Assembly: GCF_003324485.1 (NCBI RefSeq)
Contig: NZ_QODK01000006.1
Location: 62,001-126,000 of the forward strand
Direction: 5' to 3'
DNA length: 64,000 bases
From: Cohaesibacter intestini
GTDB taxonomy: Bacteria > Pseudomonadota > Alphaproteobacteria > Rhizobiales > Cohaesibacteraceae
The translations under genes were made by a program, and so were the position numbers. The stretch's first letter is position 1. Each line of letters opens with the position of its first letter. Of this stretch, positions 51,821-60,845 are shown in pieces. The notes below the pieces were generated by a model. The model made no database searches, was not told where the DNA came from, and was given only the letters and a program-made list of their open reading frames with translations.

Positions 51821-54800
51821 ATGCATATTCTCGCACCACAAGCCGGCCGCATTGATGATCAGGATGAAGCAATCGATCTGGGGCAAAGCCCCGGCGATAT
51901 TCTCATTCTGTCAGCGGCCGACAGTGAGCTTTCCGCCTTTGTTGAATCCTCCCGTTATCGGCGGTCGCAAGACCATCGGGTGCGCCTTGCCAGTCTGATG
52001 GCGCTGGGGCATCCCTACTCGGTCGACATGTATGTGGAACAGACGGCGCAACATGCAAAGCTGATCGTATTAAGGCTGTTGGGCGGGGCGGAATATTGGC
52101 GCTATGGCCTGGAACAATTGCAAAAACTGTCTCGCGGCACTGGCATGCATTTGCTTGTCATGCCGGGGGACAATAAATGGGATGAAGATCTTGCGTCCTG
52201 GTCAAGTGTTGACCCTGCGGTTGTCCGTCGGTTCTGGCGCTATTGTGTTGAGGGCGGACAGGACAACATGATCCATGCGCTCGATTATGCGAGCCATTTG
52301 ATCGACTCGAACCGCGCGGATGCCCCTCAGCCTCTCGCCCTGCCCCGTGTCGGCATTTTGCATGAAGGTCGTAGCTTTAGCGGCGATGATGGGCTTGAGG
52401 CTTATATCAGTTTGTTTGAAGGCAAAGAGGCGCGGCCAGTGGTGCCGATCTTCGTTTACCGGTCCTATATTCAAAGTGCCCTCACCGCGCCGATTGATGC
52501 CTTGTGCAAGGCGTTGGAAGCCAATGGACACCATGCCATTGCCTTCTTCGTGCCGAGCCTCAAGGACGCTGAGGCACAGGAATTTCTCAACAAGACGTTT
52601 GAAACGTTTCGCCCTGCGGTGTTCCTCAATACATCGGCCTTCGCCTTGTCCAAGGCCGGGCAGCGTTATGAGCCGACTTTCCTTGATGTCTATGAATGCC
52701 CGATCCTACAGGTGATCCTGTCAGGTTCCAGCGAGGAAGCGTGGGCGGAGAGCCCGCGTGGTCTGTCGGCCCGCGATTTGGCGATGCATGTGGTGTTGCC
52801 AGAGCTTGATGGACGCATTCTTTCGCGTGCCATCGCCTTCAAAGAAGAAGGCGCGCTGGATGAAGCAACCGAATTCAAACCCGTCCGATTGGTGCCACAC
52901 GACAACCGGGTGGCTTTTGTGGCCAAGATGGCGGCTGGCTGGGCACGGTTGCGTCAAAGCAAAGAAGCGGATCGCAAACTGGCGATTATCATGGCCAACT
53001 ATCCCAACAAGGATGGCCGCATTGCCAATGGTGTTGGTCTGGATAGCCCGGCTTCTGCGGTTGGCTTGATGCAATCTTTGCTGGCGGATGGCTATCAGAT
53101 TGACGGGCTTCCTGCGGATTCCGACGCTTTGATGCAGCAGATTTTGGCTGGTCCCACCAACGCCTTGGGCGAAGCGGAACGGGTCAGCGACGTGCAGTTG
53201 TCCGTTTCTGACTATCAGGCGGTGTTTGATCAATTGCCGGAAAAGGTGCGCTCCGAAATTACCGGTCGCTGGGGGCCAGCCGATCAGGATCCGATGGTGC
53301 GCGATGGGGCTTTTCAATTGGCGATCCATCGCTTTGGCAATCTGGTCGTTGGCGTTCAGCCTGCGCGTGGCTATAATATCGATCCGAAGGAAACCTATCA
53401 CGATCCGGATCTGGTGCCACCACACAATTATCTCGCCTTTTATGTCTGGCTGCGCGAGAAATTTGGCATGCACGCGGTGATCCATGCGGGCAAGCATGGC
53501 AATTTGGAATGGCTGCCCGGCAAGGCCTTGGCCTTGAGCGAGGCTTGCTATCCCGAAGCAATTTTGGGCCCTGTGCCACATCTTTATCCGTTCATTGTCA
53601 ATGATCCCGGCGAAGGCTGTCAGGCCAAGCGGCGGACCAGTGCGGTGATTATCGACCATTTGACGCCACCGCTGACGCGCGCCGAATCCCATGGGGCTGG
53701 CGAAGAACTCGAAGCCTTGGTCGATGAGTTTTACACCGCCCAAGGGGTGGATCCGCGGCGCTCGGAAAAGTTGCTCGAAGAAATCCGCTTTCTGGCCACC
53801 CGCACCGGCCTTGACAAGGATGCCGGGGTGGCGATGGATGATGACAATGAAGCCGCGTTGCAGCAGCTCGACGCTCATTTGTGTGACCTCAAGGAGCTGC
53901 AAATCCGCGATGGTCTGCATATTCTGGGGCAATCTCCGGAAGGCAGCTATCGCACGGACCTGATGGTGGCGATTGCGCGGGTGCCGCGTGGCAATGACGA
54001 TAAGGATCATTCGTTGCATCGCGCGATCAGTGATGATCTGGGCCTTGTCCTTGCCAATGAATGCTTCAATCCGATTGACTGCGATTTTGCTGCCCCTTGG
54101 GACGGGGCAATGCCAGAGATCCTGCAACAACAGTCTGAAGCCCTGTGGCGTCATGCGGGGGATGCGGTGGAACGGATTGAGCTGTTGGCCCAAAAGCTGG
54201 TGGCCAAGGAAATCTCTTGTCCCGCTGATTGGCACAAGGCCAAAGCGGTGCTTGACTGGATCGATCATGAACTGACACCGACTATTGCTGCCTGTGGCGT
54301 CGATGAGTTTCGTCATTTGAAGGCTGGCTTGTCCGGAGCTTTCGTCCCTCCCGGTCCGTCGGGCGCCCCTACCCGCGGTCGTCCCGACGTTTTGCCGACA
54401 GGGCGGAACTTCTTTGCTGTTGATGTGCGCTCTGTGCCATCAAAAACCGCATGGACGATCGGTGAATTGTCGGCCCAGCGGCTTTTGGAACGGCATTTTC
54501 AGGATGAAGGCGAATGGCTTCAAGCAATCGTGCTGACCTGTTGGGGCACCGCCAATATGCGCACCGGCGGGGATGACATTGCCCAAGCGCTTGCCTTACT
54601 TGGGGTACGCCCGGTTTGGGAATCCGCTTCGGGCCGCGTGACCGGCGTTGAAGTGATCAAACTGTCCGAGTTGCAAAGGCCGCGCGTTGATGTGACCTTG
54701 CGAATATCCGGCTTCTTCCGCGACGCCTTCCCGCATCAGATCGACTTGTTTGACAGTGCGGTCCGTAAAGTTGCGGCGTTGGAAGAACCTGAGGATGCCA

Positions 54801-55618
54801 ACCCGTTGGCTGCCCGTGTCAAACGTGAACGCGCCGAGGCTGAAGCCAAGGGCCTGTCTGGTGATCTGGCCCAACGGCAAGCGACTTTCCGGGTGTTTGG
54901 CTCAATGCCGGGGGCCTATGGTGCTGGCCTTCAGGCCCTGATTGATGAAAAGATCTGGGACAAGCGCTCTGACTTTGCCGAAGCGTTTGTTGCTTGGGGT
55001 GGCTTTGCCTATGGCGCTGGCGATTTTGGTGGTGAAGCAGCCGACCATCTCAAGACCCGCTTGTCCAAAGTGGATGCGGTCATTCAAAACCAAGACAACC
55101 GCGAGCATGATCTGCTTGATTCTGATGATTATTATCAGTTCGAAGGTGGTCTGGCAGCCAGTGTAGAGACCTTCAGGGGATCCGCGCCTAAGGTCTATCA
55201 CAATGACCATTCGCGGGCTGAGCGCCCAGTCATCCGGACGCTTGATGAAGAAATTGCCCGCGTTGTGCGTGGTCGTGCCTCGAACCCCAAATGGATCGCA
55301 GGTGTCATGCGTCACGGCTATAAGGGCGCATTCGAGATGGCTGCAACGCTCGACTATCTCTTTGCCTTTGCCGCAACCACCAATGCGGTTGGTGACCACC
55401 ATTTTGACCAATTGTACGAGTCCTATATCGAAGACGAAGAAGTCGCTGACTTCTTGAAAGAGAAGAACCGGCCCGCCTATGATGATATGGTGGACCGTTT
55501 TCTGGAGGCAATTGAGCGCGGCCTGTGGGTCCCTCGGTCCAACAGTGCCGCCTTCATGTTGGAAGACAGCCAGCAATCTCGACAATCCGCTGGCGCATTT
55601 GAGGAAATGAATGGATGA
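51821..55618 (+). CDS. cobN: cobaltochelatase subunit CobN
   Basis: The 1265-residue protein is the large porphyrin-binding subunit of aerobic cobaltochelatase, of normal length. Typical signatures are AIIMANYPNKDGRIANGVGL, MHAVIHAGKHGNLEWLPGKA with its conserved His residues, LPTGRNFFAVDVRSVPSKTA and the C-terminal VMRHGYKGAFEMAATLDYLF. With CobS and CobT, encoded elsewhere, it inserts cobalt into hydrogenobyrinic acid a,c-diamide using ATP. It begins 24 bp after cobW, and its stop overlaps the cobO start by four bases. The ribosome-binding site at the start is weak and distant, suggesting coupling to cobW. Confidence 0.97.
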   Translation: MHILAPQAGRIDDQDEAIDLGQSPGDILILSAADSELSAFVESSRYRRSQDHRVRLASLMALGHPYSVDMYVEQTAQHAKLIVLRLLGGAEYWRYGLEQLQKLSRGTGMHLLVMPGDNKWDEDLASWSSVDPAVVRRFWRYCVEGGQDNMIHALDYASHLIDSNRADAPQPLALPRVGILHEGRSFSGDDGLEAYISLFEGKEARPVVPIFVYRSYIQSALTAPIDALCKALEANGHHAIAFFVPSLKDAEAQEFLNKTFETFRPAVFLNTSAFALSKAGQRYEPTFLDVYECPILQVILSGSSEEAWAESPRGLSARDLAMHVVLPELDGRILSRAIAFKEEGALDEATEFKPVRLVPHDNRVAFVAKMAAGWARLRQSKEADRKLAIIMANYPNKDGRIANGVGLDSPASAVGLMQSLLADGYQIDGLPADSDALMQQILAGPTNALGEAERVSDVQLSVSDYQAVFDQLPEKVRSEITGRWGPADQDPMVRDGAFQLAIHRFGNLVVGVQPARGYNIDPKETYHDPDLVPPHNYLAFYVWLREKFGMHAVIHAGKHGNLEWLPGKALALSEACYPEAILGPVPHLYPFIVNDPGEGCQAKRRTSAVIIDHLTPPLTRAESHGAGEELEALVDEFYTAQGVDPRRSEKLLEEIRFLATRTGLDKDAGVAMDDDNEAALQQLDAHLCDLKELQIRDGLHILGQSPEGSYRTDLMVAIARVPRGNDDKDHSLHRAISDDLGLVLANECFNPIDCDFAAPWDGAMPEILQQQSEALWRHAGDAVERIELLAQKLVAKEISCPADWHKAKAVLDWIDHELTPTIAACGVDEFRHLKAGLSGAFVPPGPSGAPTRGRPDVLPTGRNFFAVDVRSVPSKTAWTIGELSAQRLLERHFQDEGEWLQAIVLTCWGTANMRTGGDDIAQALALLGVRPVWESASGRVTGVEVIKLSELQRPRVDVTLRISGFFRDAFPHQIDLFDSAVRKVAALEEPEDANPLAARVKRERAEAEAKGLSGDLAQRQATFRVFGSMPGAYGAGLQALIDEKIWDKRSDFAEAFVAWGGFAYGAGDFGGEAADHLKTRLSKVDAVIQNQDNREHDLLDSDDYYQFEGGLAASVETFRGSAPKVYHNDHSRAERPVIRTLDEEIARVVRGRASNPKWIAGVMRHGYKGAFEMAATLDYLFAFAATTNAVGDHHFDQLYESYIEDEEVADFLKEKNRPAYDDMVDRFLEAIERGLWVPRSNSAAFMLEDSQQSRQSAGAFEEMNG

Positions 55619-56241
55619 TCAAAAAACAACTGACTGAAGAAGAGCAAAATGCCCGTCACGCAGAAAAAATGGCCAAGAAAAAAGCCGCTCGTGACAAGAT
55701 TCTGGCAACCAAGACCATCGAGAAAGGTCTGATCATCGTGCATACCGGTAAGGGCAAGGGGAAATCCTCTGCCGCGTTCGGCATGGCGTTCCGGTCGCTG
55801 GGTCATGGCCACAAGATTTCGGTCATCCAGTTTGTCAAAGGGGCTTGGAATTCTGGCGAAAAGGTCATGCTCGAGAAGTTCCCCGATCAGGTAACCATCA
55901 AGTCGATGGGCGAAGGCTTTACCTGGGAAACGCAGGACCGTCAGAAAGACATCGAGAATGCGCAAGCTGCCTGGGCGGCTGCCAAGGCGGAAATTCTCAA
56001 TCCTGAGAATCAGTTCGTGCTGCTTGATGAACTCAATATCGTCCTGCGATACGATTACCTGCCCATTGAGGAAGTGGTTGATTTTCTGGTCAATGACAAG
56101 CCTGAGGACACGCATGTGGTCATTACGGGCCGCAACGCCAAGGATGAGTTGATCGAAGTGGCTGATCTGGTGACAGAAATGACCCTGATCAAGCATCCAT
56201 TCCGCGACGGAGTGAAGGCTCAGGAGGGCATTGAGTTCTGA
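55615..56241 (+). CDS. cobO: cob(I)yrinic acid a,c-diamide adenosyltransferase
   Basis: The 208-residue CobA/CobO/BtuR-type ATP:corrinoid adenosyltransferase has the P-loop IVHTGKGKGKSSAAFGMAFR, then SVIQFVKGAWNSGEK and the catalytic-side LLDELNIVLRYDYLP. It attaches the 5'-deoxyadenosyl group to Co(I). It is translationally coupled to cobN by an ATGA overlap and is the last gene of the first riboswitch operon. The N-terminal 30 residues are Lys/Glu-rich, as usual. Confidence 0.96.
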   Translation: MIKKQLTEEEQNARHAEKMAKKKAARDKILATKTIEKGLIIVHTGKGKGKSSAAFGMAFRSLGHGHKISVIQFVKGAWNSGEKVMLEKFPDQVTIKSMGEGFTWETQDRQKDIENAQAAWAAAKAEILNPENQFVLLDELNIVLRYDYLPIEEVVDFLVNDKPEDTHVVITGRNAKDELIEVADLVTEMTLIKHPFRDGVKAQEGIEF

Positions 56242-56419
56242 TCATATCGTATAATTTTCTGCGATTTGATTTCACTCAAGTCATAGGTTTGATCAATGGA
56301 TTAAGCCTTAGTCTTAGGTAGTTACACGTTCAAAAACTATACCTAAAGATAAATGCAAATGGGATCGCCTTTGGTGCCGTTGACGGGACTAAGGGGCGGT
56401 TCTAAAAATGATCGCATGA

Positions 56420-56625
56420 TGGTTCTTATTTGCCCAGGCGCGGCAATGAGATGAAAAGGGAACATGGTGAGGCGTACCCAACAGGGGCTGAATCCATGGC
56501 TACCCCCGTAACTGTAAACGGATAGCCGGCATCTCGGTATACCACTGATCCTTTCGGGATTGGGAAGGTGAGATGCTCGAGCCAAGACCCGTGAGCCAGG
56601 AGACCTGCCATCAGGCCGTCGCATG
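56420..56625 (+). promoter_or_regulatory. Cobalamin riboswitch 2 (upstream of the ECF metal importer)
   Basis: A second full cobalamin aptamer: gagatgaaaagggaacatgg, ggctacccccgtaactgtaa (slightly variant), accactgatcc with a self-complementary arm, gggaaggtgagatgctcgag and the B12 box cgtgagccaggagacctgcc ending near 56609. It is about 160 bases ahead of the first importer gene. The flanking 56242-56419 and 56626-56784 show no gene. It makes metal uptake cobalamin-repressible and points to cobalt as the metal. Confidence 0.96.
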
Positions 56626-56784
56626 AGACAATCGTGTCGCATGTGGCACTCTTAACAAGACGCCGGGGTGTGCGTTTGGTGAAGAGCGGGTCTGGCAGCG
56701 TCACACTTGTCAGGGTCCTTCCCCAAGAAACTGAATACCTCCATCGCGTCTCCAATAATTGGCAAATTGCCAAAGGAGATTATC

Positions 56785-57576
56785 GTGCTTAAAACGCTTT
56801 CCGCTTCCTTCATAGCAGCGACCATGCTTCTGTCCTCAGCAGCGCAGGCTCACTTCCAGCTGGCGTACACGCCGGAAGTCAATCTGAAAAAAGCAGGCAA
56901 TGTACCGTTCAAACTGATTTTTTGGCACCCGATGGAAAATGGCCATGCCATGGAAATGGGCAAGCCAAATGCCTTCTTTGCGGTTTTCAAAGACAAGAAA
57001 ATCGATCTGATGGACAGCCTGAAGCCGATCACCTTTAAAGGCGCAAGCAACGAAGCTGCAGCCTTCGAAGGCACCCTGAAAGCCAAACGCAATGGCGACT
57101 ATATCGTCGTTGTCGAGCCAGCGCCTTATTATGAAGGCAGCGAAGATATCTACATTCAGCAGATCACCAAGTCCTACATCAACAAAGGCGGCATTCCGAC
57201 CAACTGGAACGAACCCGTTGGCCTGAAGACCGAAATTGTTCCGCTGAACAAGCCAACCAACATTCTGGCCGGATCGACCTTCACCGGCCGCGTTTTGGCC
57301 GATGGCAAGCCGGTCGCTGGCGCGGAAATCGAAATCGAATATCTGTCTGCTGAACCCGACATGGAAACAAATGCCGCAACCGAGCCAAAAGCTGGCGGCA
57401 TGCCTGGTGGCGCAATCGTCGCACTCTCCGACGACAATGGCTATTTCTCCTTCGGCATTCCAAAAGCCGGTTTCTGGGGTTTTGCTGCTTTGGGGTCCGG
57501 TCCTGACACCGAGCATGAAGGCAAAGAAATGTCTCAGGATGCTGTCATCTGGATCCGGGCTTATGATGTCAAGTAG
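56785..57576 (+). CDS. periplasmic DUF4198 protein, NikK-like metal-uptake component
   Basis: The 263-residue secreted protein has a signal peptide (MLKTLSASFIAATMLLSSAA, cleavage before HFQLAY, leaving an N-terminal His) and a DUF4198 domain with PFKLIFWHPMENGHAMEMGK, VVVEPAPYYEGSEDIYIQQI and the late GYFSFGIPKAGFWGFAALG. Proteins of this kind (NikK) are linked to CbiM/NikM-type ECF importers and may bind Ni2+ or Co2+ through His residues. Translation starts at GTG 56785 with AAAGGAG six bases ahead; no ATG is near. It is first behind riboswitch 2. Confidence 0.86.
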   Translation: MLKTLSASFIAATMLLSSAAQAHFQLAYTPEVNLKKAGNVPFKLIFWHPMENGHAMEMGKPNAFFAVFKDKKIDLMDSLKPITFKGASNEAAAFEGTLKAKRNGDYIVVVEPAPYYEGSEDIYIQQITKSYINKGGIPTNWNEPVGLKTEIVPLNKPTNILAGSTFTGRVLADGKPVAGAEIEIEYLSAEPDMETNAATEPKAGGMPGGAIVALSDDNGYFSFGIPKAGFWGFAALGSGPDTEHEGKEMSQDAVIWIRAYDVK

Positions 57577-57605
57577 TCCCTCCTCATTGGTGAAGGAGCC
57601 AAGTC

Positions 57606-58223
57606 ATGCATATCATTGATGGCGCCCTGACCAACGAAGTTGTCATTGCCGGTGCCGCCCTGTCTGTGGGCGGCCTGGTAATGGGCCTTCGCAAACTGGA
57701 TATGGAACTGATTCCGGCAGCCGGTGTGTTGAGTGCGACCTTTTTTGTCGCCTCGCTCATTCACGTGCCGCTCGGATTCTCCAGTGTACACCTGATCATG
57801 AATGGACTAGCTGGTATCATTCTGGGCTGGGCAGCCTTTCCTGCCCTGTTTGTCGGTCTGTTGCTGCAAGCGGTGTTTTTCGCCTTTGGCGGCATCTCTG
57901 TACTTGGCGTCAATGCCCTGAATATTGCTGGTCCGGCGGTGATTGTCGGCTTGTTGGCCCGCCCAATGATCCTGCGTGCGGCCTCTGCCCGCTCTGTTGC
58001 TGTGATTGGTGGCATTGCCGGTGGGTTGGCTGTTTCGCTCACAACCTTGTTTGTGGCAATCAGCCTCGGCTTGTCGGGTGAGACATTTGTCGCCGCCGCC
58101 AAACTGGTTTTCATTGCCCATATTCCGGTGATGATCGTTGAAGGATTGTTGAGTGCTGCTGCGGTTTATCTGATCTATCGCGTCAAGCCAGAACTCTTCC
58201 ATGTTATGAGCCAAAAATCATGA
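57606..58223 (+). CDS. cbiM: ECF transporter substrate-specific component CbiM
   Basis: The 205-residue integral membrane protein begins MHIIDGALTNEVVIAG. In this family the N-terminal Met-His-Ile inserts into the protein and the His binds Co2+ or Ni2+. FSSVHLIMNGLAGIILGW carries another conserved His, followed by FFAFGGISVLGVNALNIAGP. It is the S component that captures the metal. AAGGAG precedes the ATG. The stop overlaps the next start by four bases (ATGA). Confidence 0.94.
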   Translation: MHIIDGALTNEVVIAGAALSVGGLVMGLRKLDMELIPAAGVLSATFFVASLIHVPLGFSSVHLIMNGLAGIILGWAAFPALFVGLLLQAVFFAFGGISVLGVNALNIAGPAVIVGLLARPMILRAASARSVAVIGGIAGGLAVSLTTLFVAISLGLSGETFVAAAKLVFIAHIPVMIVEGLLSAAAVYLIYRVKPELFHVMSQKS

Positions 58224-58903
58224 AACTGAACAAACACATAGTCTCGATTGCCGGTGGGGCGCTGCTGATGGCCAGTGTCATGGCACTGCCTGCACAGGCC
58301 CACAAGGTGGTTGTTTCCGCCTATGCCGAGGATACCTATATCGAAGGGGAAATCGGCTTTTCCAGCGGCGACATGGCGGTTGACACCGTTGTCGAAGTTT
58401 TCGACATGGACGGCAACAAGCTCGGCGAGACCAAGACCGATGAAGATGGTGTCTTCCAGTACACGCCAAAACAAGCCATTGCGTTGGAATTCCGCGCCAA
58501 TCTGGGGCAAGGTCATATTGCCACCTACCAGATGGAAGTGGATGAATTGCCGGACATCTTTTCTTCTGACGATGTAAAGGCAGAGAACAAGCCAAACGAC
58601 AAGATCGTTGCTTCGAGCACAACTGCCGAAGCAACTGCATCCCCAACTGCTGGTACAGCTGTAGACCCTGCCCTTTTGCAGGCGATGATCAGCCAAGGGG
58701 TGCAAAGCGAGTTGAAGGCCTTCAAGTCCGACATCGCCTCGGCGGTCCGCCGGGAAGTCAAACCCCTCTACAAGGAAGTCGCCGCCTACAAAGAAAAGAA
58801 TGACATGCAGTCCATTCTTGGCGGTGTAGGTTATATCTTTGGTCTCTTCGGGGTTGGCTTCTATCTGGTTGCCCGCCGCAAGCAAACCAATAGCAACAAC
58901 TGA
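58220..58903 (+). CDS. NikL/CbiL-like membrane-anchored accessory protein of the ECF importer
   Basis: The 227-residue protein has a signal peptide (GGALLMASVMALPAQA, mature end HKVVVSAYAED), a beta-rich periplasmic domain (YIEGEIGFSSGDMAVDTVVE, FDMDGNKLGETKTDEDGVFQ), a linker with Thr/Ala repeats, a predicted helix, and a C-terminal membrane helix (IFGLFGVGFYLVARRKQ). This fits the NikL family, which replaces the small CbiN/NikN component in some importers. The mature N-terminal His may touch metal. It is translationally coupled to cbiM. Confidence 0.86.
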   Translation: MKLNKHIVSIAGGALLMASVMALPAQAHKVVVSAYAEDTYIEGEIGFSSGDMAVDTVVEVFDMDGNKLGETKTDEDGVFQYTPKQAIALEFRANLGQGHIATYQMEVDELPDIFSSDDVKAENKPNDKIVASSTTAEATASPTAGTAVDPALLQAMISQGVQSELKAFKSDIASAVRREVKPLYKEVAAYKEKNDMQSILGGVGYIFGLFGVGFYLVARRKQTNSNN

Positions 58904-58925
58904 TGGCATTACGTGGAGCACGTGC

Positions 58926-59744
58926 ATGAGTGATTTGCTGGAACAGGCCGGCCAGATCAAAACCGAACAGGGAATGTCGCAGGAGGCAATCAAGCTTGTC
59001 TCCAACCGACTATGGATCCGCCAATTGGATCCGCGCGTTCGGGTTGTCAGTGTCGCCGCTTTTGCGATCACTGCGGTTCAGCTGACCAGTATGTCCATTC
59101 TGGCATGTGCTCTGCTGTTTGCCGTCATTCTGATGACTCAGGTGCGGTTGCCCTTCTGGTCAACCGCCAAGCGGGTTGCAATGATGGATGGCTTCATCGC
59201 CTTTCTGCTGGTGATGTTGCCCTTCACCACGCCGGGCGAAACAATGTTTACGCTGTGGGGCTTTGCTGCCAGTTATGAAGGCCTGAATCAGGCGGTTGTC
59301 ATCCTGCTCAAAGCCAATGCGATTGTGATGGTGACCATGTCGCTGGTTGGCACGCTGGAAGCGGTGACGCTCGGCCACGCTTTGGCACGTCTGAAAGTGC
59401 CTGAGGCGCTGGTCCATCTTCTATTGTTCACCGTGCGTTATATTGAAGTTCTGCATGCGGAATATCATCGCCTGCGGACAGCCATGAAATGTCGCGGCTT
59501 TGTGCCAACCAACAGCTGGCACACCTATCAAAGCGTCGGATATCTGGTGGGCATGCTGCTCATCCGGTCTTTCGAACGCTCTGAACGCATCATGAAGGCG
59601 ATGAAATGCCGGGGCTTTCAGGGGCAGTTTCATCTGCTCGACACCATGGCCTTCACCCGGCGCGATGCTCTTTTCTTTTCTTTTGCCTGCTTGGTGATGA
59701 TTTCCATGCTGATGATCGAGGTTTTAAATGGCCCCGTTGCTTGA
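58926..59744 (+). CDS. cbiQ: ECF transporter transmembrane component CbiQ
   Basis: The 272-residue T component has six hydrophobic segments and two coupling motifs that insert into the ATPase: RLRTAMKCRGFVP and ERIMKAMKCRGFQG, each with the Ala-x-x-x-Arg-Gly-type pattern. It links CbiM to CbiO. ATG 58926 is selected because GGAG lies eight bases upstream; an in-frame ATG at 58839 would run inside the preceding gene. Its 3' end overlaps cbiO by 17 bases. Confidence 0.93.
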   Translation: MSDLLEQAGQIKTEQGMSQEAIKLVSNRLWIRQLDPRVRVVSVAAFAITAVQLTSMSILACALLFAVILMTQVRLPFWSTAKRVAMMDGFIAFLLVMLPFTTPGETMFTLWGFAASYEGLNQAVVILLKANAIVMVTMSLVGTLEAVTLGHALARLKVPEALVHLLLFTVRYIEVLHAEYHRLRTAMKCRGFVPTNSWHTYQSVGYLVGMLLIRSFERSERIMKAMKCRGFQGQFHLLDTMAFTRRDALFFSFACLVMISMLMIEVLNGPVA

Positions 59745-60375
59745 AACCGACAATCTGCATTTTGGCTATCACGGCTTTGCGCCCTGTCTGAACGGAGTGT
59801 CCTTTGCTCTGCATGCGGGGGAACGGCTTGGACTGGTTGGTCACAACGGCGCGGGCAAAAGCACTTTGCTGCATGTGCTGGTGGGGCTGAACAAGGCCAG
59901 CGCCGGACGGATCGGCGCGTTCGGTCGTGACTATCAGACGGAAGAGGATTTTCGCCTGCTGCGCCGCCGGGTCGGGCTGGTCTTCCAAGATCCCGATGAC
60001 CAGCTTTTTTGCCCCACCGTTGCAGAAGATGTTGCCTTCGGACCGCTTAATCTGGGCTACAGCAAGGAAGATGCAATGAGCATCGTCGATGAGACCCTTG
60101 CTGCGCTTAATCTGACGGAATTTCGCGATCGCGTCACCCATAAATTGTCTGGTGGACAGAAGCGGCTCGTGTCCCTTGCCACCGTGCTGGCAATGAAGCC
60201 GGACATCCTGTTGCTCGATGAGCCGACCAACGCCCTAGACGAAAAGACCCGTCTGCGTTTGATCGAGATCCTTGTGTCCCTGCCCCAAGCCATGATTGTT
60301 GTGTCTCATGACAGGGCGTTTCGCGAGGACGTAGTAACGCGTACTATTCTGATGGAGGGTGGACAAATCAGCTAA
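59728..60375 (+). CDS. cbiO: ECF transporter ATP-binding component CbiO
   Basis: The 215-residue ABC ATPase is complete: Walker A VGHNGAGKSTLLHV, Q-loop LVFQDPDDQLFCPT (typical of ECF ATPases), signature LSGGQKRLVSLA, Walker B ILLLDEPTNALDE and switch His VVSHDRAFRED. It is shorter than many CbiO proteins, lacking a C-terminal extension. A dimer of it drives metal import. It is last of the riboswitch 2 operon as far as can be seen. Confidence 0.95.
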   Translation: MAPLLETDNLHFGYHGFAPCLNGVSFALHAGERLGLVGHNGAGKSTLLHVLVGLNKASAGRIGAFGRDYQTEEDFRLLRRRVGLVFQDPDDQLFCPTVAEDVAFGPLNLGYSKEDAMSIVDETLAALNLTEFRDRVTHKLSGGQKRLVSLATVLAMKPDILLLDEPTNALDEKTRLRLIEILVSLPQAMIVVSHDRAFREDVVTRTILMEGGQIS

Positions 60376-60574
60376 GGCCCTTTGCCTGTCAGTGCCGCAG
60401 CGTTATGCTTTGTCCAACTTTCGCAGTGCTTCCCGTGACGGAAGCTGAAAAACAAGTCAGTGCGGTTGATCCAAGTCGGAGACCAAGTCTGACCTGCAGG
60501 AATGATTACCGTGTGGGAAACACAGTCCCCATATGATGCTCTCTCCCTGCTTTTATGATTGATCAAGGTGCTCT
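60376..60574 (+). other. Unexplained leader between cbiO and the cobH group
   Basis: A 199-bp stretch has a perfect hairpin gcttcc-cgtgac-ggaagc (60428-60445) and further short complementary runs, but no B12 box and no terminator T-run. It may hold a promoter or RNA element for the cobH-L-I group. I do not identify it as a third cobalamin riboswitch. Confidence 0.4.
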
Positions 60575-60838
60575 GTGTCGAGTGCCCTTGGTTCCGTGCA
60601 ACCCAATGTCGGCCGCTCCATCCGTGCGGTCCAAGGGATAGAGACCAAAGTTATGGCGATGCGCCACCTACATGATGCTGATATCGGACTAAGCCCACCT
60701 GGCGGCGTGCAAGTTGCCCGCTGTGAGGTGTTTGTTGATGGCTTGTGGGTATCTGCGCGTCTGGCTCCTCTCTCTTCCACGCTTTATCCCGCCCTTATCA
60801 ACATGCCGTTCAATGGCAACCAAGACCGAGCATTTTGA
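60575..60838 (+). CDS. possible small protein upstream of cobH
   Basis: An 87-residue frame starts at GTG, with AAGG about eight bases upstream, and ends seven bases before the cobH start, the spacing expected for an operon partner. The sequence (SVQPNVGRSIRAVQGIETKV, PPGGVQVARCEVFVDGLWV) is not low-complexity and uses ordinary codons, but I recognise no family. There is no signal or membrane segment. It could equally be a chance frame inside a leader. Confidence 0.4.
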   Translation: MSSALGSVQPNVGRSIRAVQGIETKVMAMRHLHDADIGLSPPGGVQVARCEVFVDGLWVSARLAPLSSTLYPALINMPFNGNQDRAF

Positions 60839-60845
60839 GTTTGTA

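Noticed and set aside
52721-54316. A 531-codon leftward open frame
   Set aside because: It lies wholly inside cobN on the opposite strand, has no family motifs, and reflects codon bias of cobN.
60376-60574. Possible third cobalamin riboswitch
   Set aside because: A ggagacc string and hairpins are present, but the B12 box, the aaaagggaa motif and the ccccgcaactgt core are all missing.
60553-60780. Leftward 75-codon frame opposite the small pre-cobH frame
   Set aside because: No ribosome-binding site, Arg/Thr/Pro-rich shadow composition and orientation against the cob genes.
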